A model generated the notes under the pieces. The model saw nothing but the letters and a program-made list of their open reading frames with translations. It was not told where the DNA came from and made no database searches. DNA of 5,502 nucleotides from assembly GCA_013003805.1 (NCBI GenBank), contig JABDII010000388.1, positions 1-5,502 on the forward strand, written 5' to 3'. The stretch comes from Gemmatimonadales bacterium. GTDB lineage: Bacteria > Gemmatimonadota > Gemmatimonadetes > Gemmatimonadales > GWC2-71-9. Below, piece after piece: positions 4,522 to 5,502 of the stretch. How positions within the stretch are numbered: position 1 is the stretch's first letter; every line of letters starts with the position of its first letter. A program made the position numbers and the translations under genes.

Positions 4522-5486
4522 AGGCGTTGGTGACCGGTGGCACCGGGTTCATCGGGCGCCACGTGGTCGACGTTCTCCTCCGGCGTGGCGACGACGTGAC
4601 CGCCCTCGTCCGATCGGAACGGCGAGCGGCACACTTGATTCAGAAAGGTGTGAAGCTCGTTGTGGGCGATCTGCACGACGCGAGTGCGATGGCGTCCGCG
4701 ACCGCCGGGCAGGACGTGGTGTTCCACGTCGCCGGTCTCATCGCCGCACGAGACGAAGCAGAATTCCATTATGCCAACCGAGACGGCACGCAGAATCTCC
4801 TGGCTGCGTCGCTCCAGGCGCAGATCGGCCGTTTCATCTTGGTCTCTTCCCTCGCCGCTGCCGGCCCGAGCCGCCCGGGGCAACCACTCCGCGGCACCGA
4901 GGACCCACGCCCGGTCACAGCCTACGGTCGCAGCAAGCTGGCCGCCGAAGTCGCGGTCCGAGTCGCTGCCATCGACTGGACCATCGTCAGGCCCCCAATC
5001 GTCTACGGCCCGTGGGACCGCGAGGTCCTGAAGCTGTTTCAGGTGGCGCGGCTGGGGTTCGCCCCGGTGTTCGGGTCAGGCGACCAAGAGCTATCAGCCG
5101 TGTACGGACCGGACCTCGCCGAGGCCCTCGTTGCGGTCGCGACAACCGAAGGCACCACCGGCCGGACCTACTTCGCCTGCCACCCAGACCGCTTCACCAG
5201 CCAGCAGCTGATCGAGTGTATCGGCAGCGCCCTCGGGAAACGGATCCGGCCGCTTCACCTTCCCCCAGGCCTGGCCCGTCCGCTGCTCCGGGTCACCGGG
5301 ACGTTCGCGCTGCTGACCGGACGCCGGACGGTGCTCAACCCGGACAAGGCGAATGAGTTTTTCCAGCCCGCCTGGACCGCGGATCCGGAGGCGCTCACCC
5401 AGGAGACCGGTTGGCAGGCGAGGCACGACCTCGCCGCCGGACTCGCCGCGACGGCGGCATGGTACCGGGATACGGGATGGCTGTGA
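4518..5486 (+). CDS. cerR: Extended SDR / NAD(P)-dependent epimerase family, probable ceramide reductase (CerR)
   Basis: Proposed role: reduction of the 3-keto group of 3-ketoceramide to dihydroceramide, the last step of the bacterial core pathway. The 322-residue protein begins with a Rossmann motif TGGTGFIG (6-13). GD at 50-51, HVAG (70-73) and LVSSLA (108-113, S111 likely catalytic) follow. The active-site pair is Y136 and K140 in AYGRSK, and RPPIVYGP (158-165) is typical of extended SDRs. R32 and R35 just after the second beta strand would suit the 2'-phosphate of NADP(H); this is inference. Its own ATG overlaps the preceding TGA as ATGA, so translation is coupled. An upstream in-frame extension to 4275 would run through the acyltransferase gene and is not credible. 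The epimerase/dehydratase family is very broad: a sugar epimerase or sterol-dehydrogenase-like enzyme would look similar, and the context supports CerR. Confidence 0.82.
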   Translation: MKALVTGGTGFIGRHVVDVLLRRGDDVTALVRSERRAAHLIQKGVKLVVGDLHDASAMASATAGQDVVFHVAGLIAARDEAEFHYANRDGTQNLLAASLQAQIGRFILVSSLAAAGPSRPGQPLRGTEDPRPVTAYGRSKLAAEVAVRVAAIDWTIVRPPIVYGPWDREVLKLFQVARLGFAPVFGSGDQELSAVYGPDLAEALVAVATTEGTTGRTYFACHPDRFTSQQLIECIGSALGKRIRPLHLPPGLARPLLRVTGTFALLTGRRTVLNPDKANEFFQPAWTADPEALTQETGWQARHDLAAGLAATAAWYRDTGWL

Positions 5487-5501
5487 GCCGGAGGCTCCGG
5501 C
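5487..5501 (+). terminator. GC-rich hairpin directly after the reductase stop
   Basis: gccggaggctccggc is self-complementary (six-bp stem gccgga/tccggc, loop ggc) and touches the TGA at 5484-5486. The window ends one base later, so a T-run cannot be checked and the stem may be longer. It suggests the operon ends here. Confidence 0.4.
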
Positions 5502-5502
5502 C

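Overview
This is a GC-rich bacterial window with tightly packed genes, non-ATG starts (GTG for three of the five complete or near-complete genes discussed) and little intergenic space. The protein types and base composition suit Gemmatimonadota or another high-GC soil phylum (Myxococcota and Acidobacteriota are alternatives). That placement is inference; no phylogenetic marker is present.

Left half (about 1-1772), all on the minus strand and read from high to low coordinates. A tRNA-Ala(UGC) gene ends in a strong rho-independent terminator. A convincing sigma70-type promoter (1613-1641) follows directly and drives a Mn-type superoxide dismutase, then an AhpE-like thiol peroxiredoxin. This looks like a two-gene antioxidant operon: SOD makes H2O2 and the peroxiredoxin removes it. 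A stem-loop follows the peroxiredoxin, and then comes the N-terminal part of a gene that leaves the window at base 1 and looks like a GAF-domain (signalling/sensor) protein.

Middle (1773-2187): about 415 bases without a confident gene. They hold the tRNA leader and its probable promoter, then the leader of the plus-strand operon, with two short palindromes and one possible 37-codon small ORF.

Right half (2188-5486), all on the plus strand: three genes with a 3-nt gap at the first junction and an ATGA overlap at the second. They are an alpha-oxoamine synthase with all the active-site residues of bacterial serine palmitoyltransferase, a 374-residue tandem-GNAT-fold acyltransferase, and a 322-residue extended SDR with TGGTGFIG and YxxxK motifs. 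Together they match the three enzymatic steps of bacterial ceramide (sphingolipid) synthesis worked out in Caulobacter: Spt (serine + acyl thioester to 3-ketosphinganine), bCerS (N-acylation) and CerR (reduction of the 3-keto group). Here the steps are packed into one unit in reaction order. A GC-rich hairpin begins right after the last stop codon, suggesting the operon ends there. No acyl carrier protein or acyl-ACP synthetase partner is visible in the window.

The most interesting content is this compact ceramide cassette, and within it the acyltransferase whose two halves look like diverged copies of one GNAT fold.
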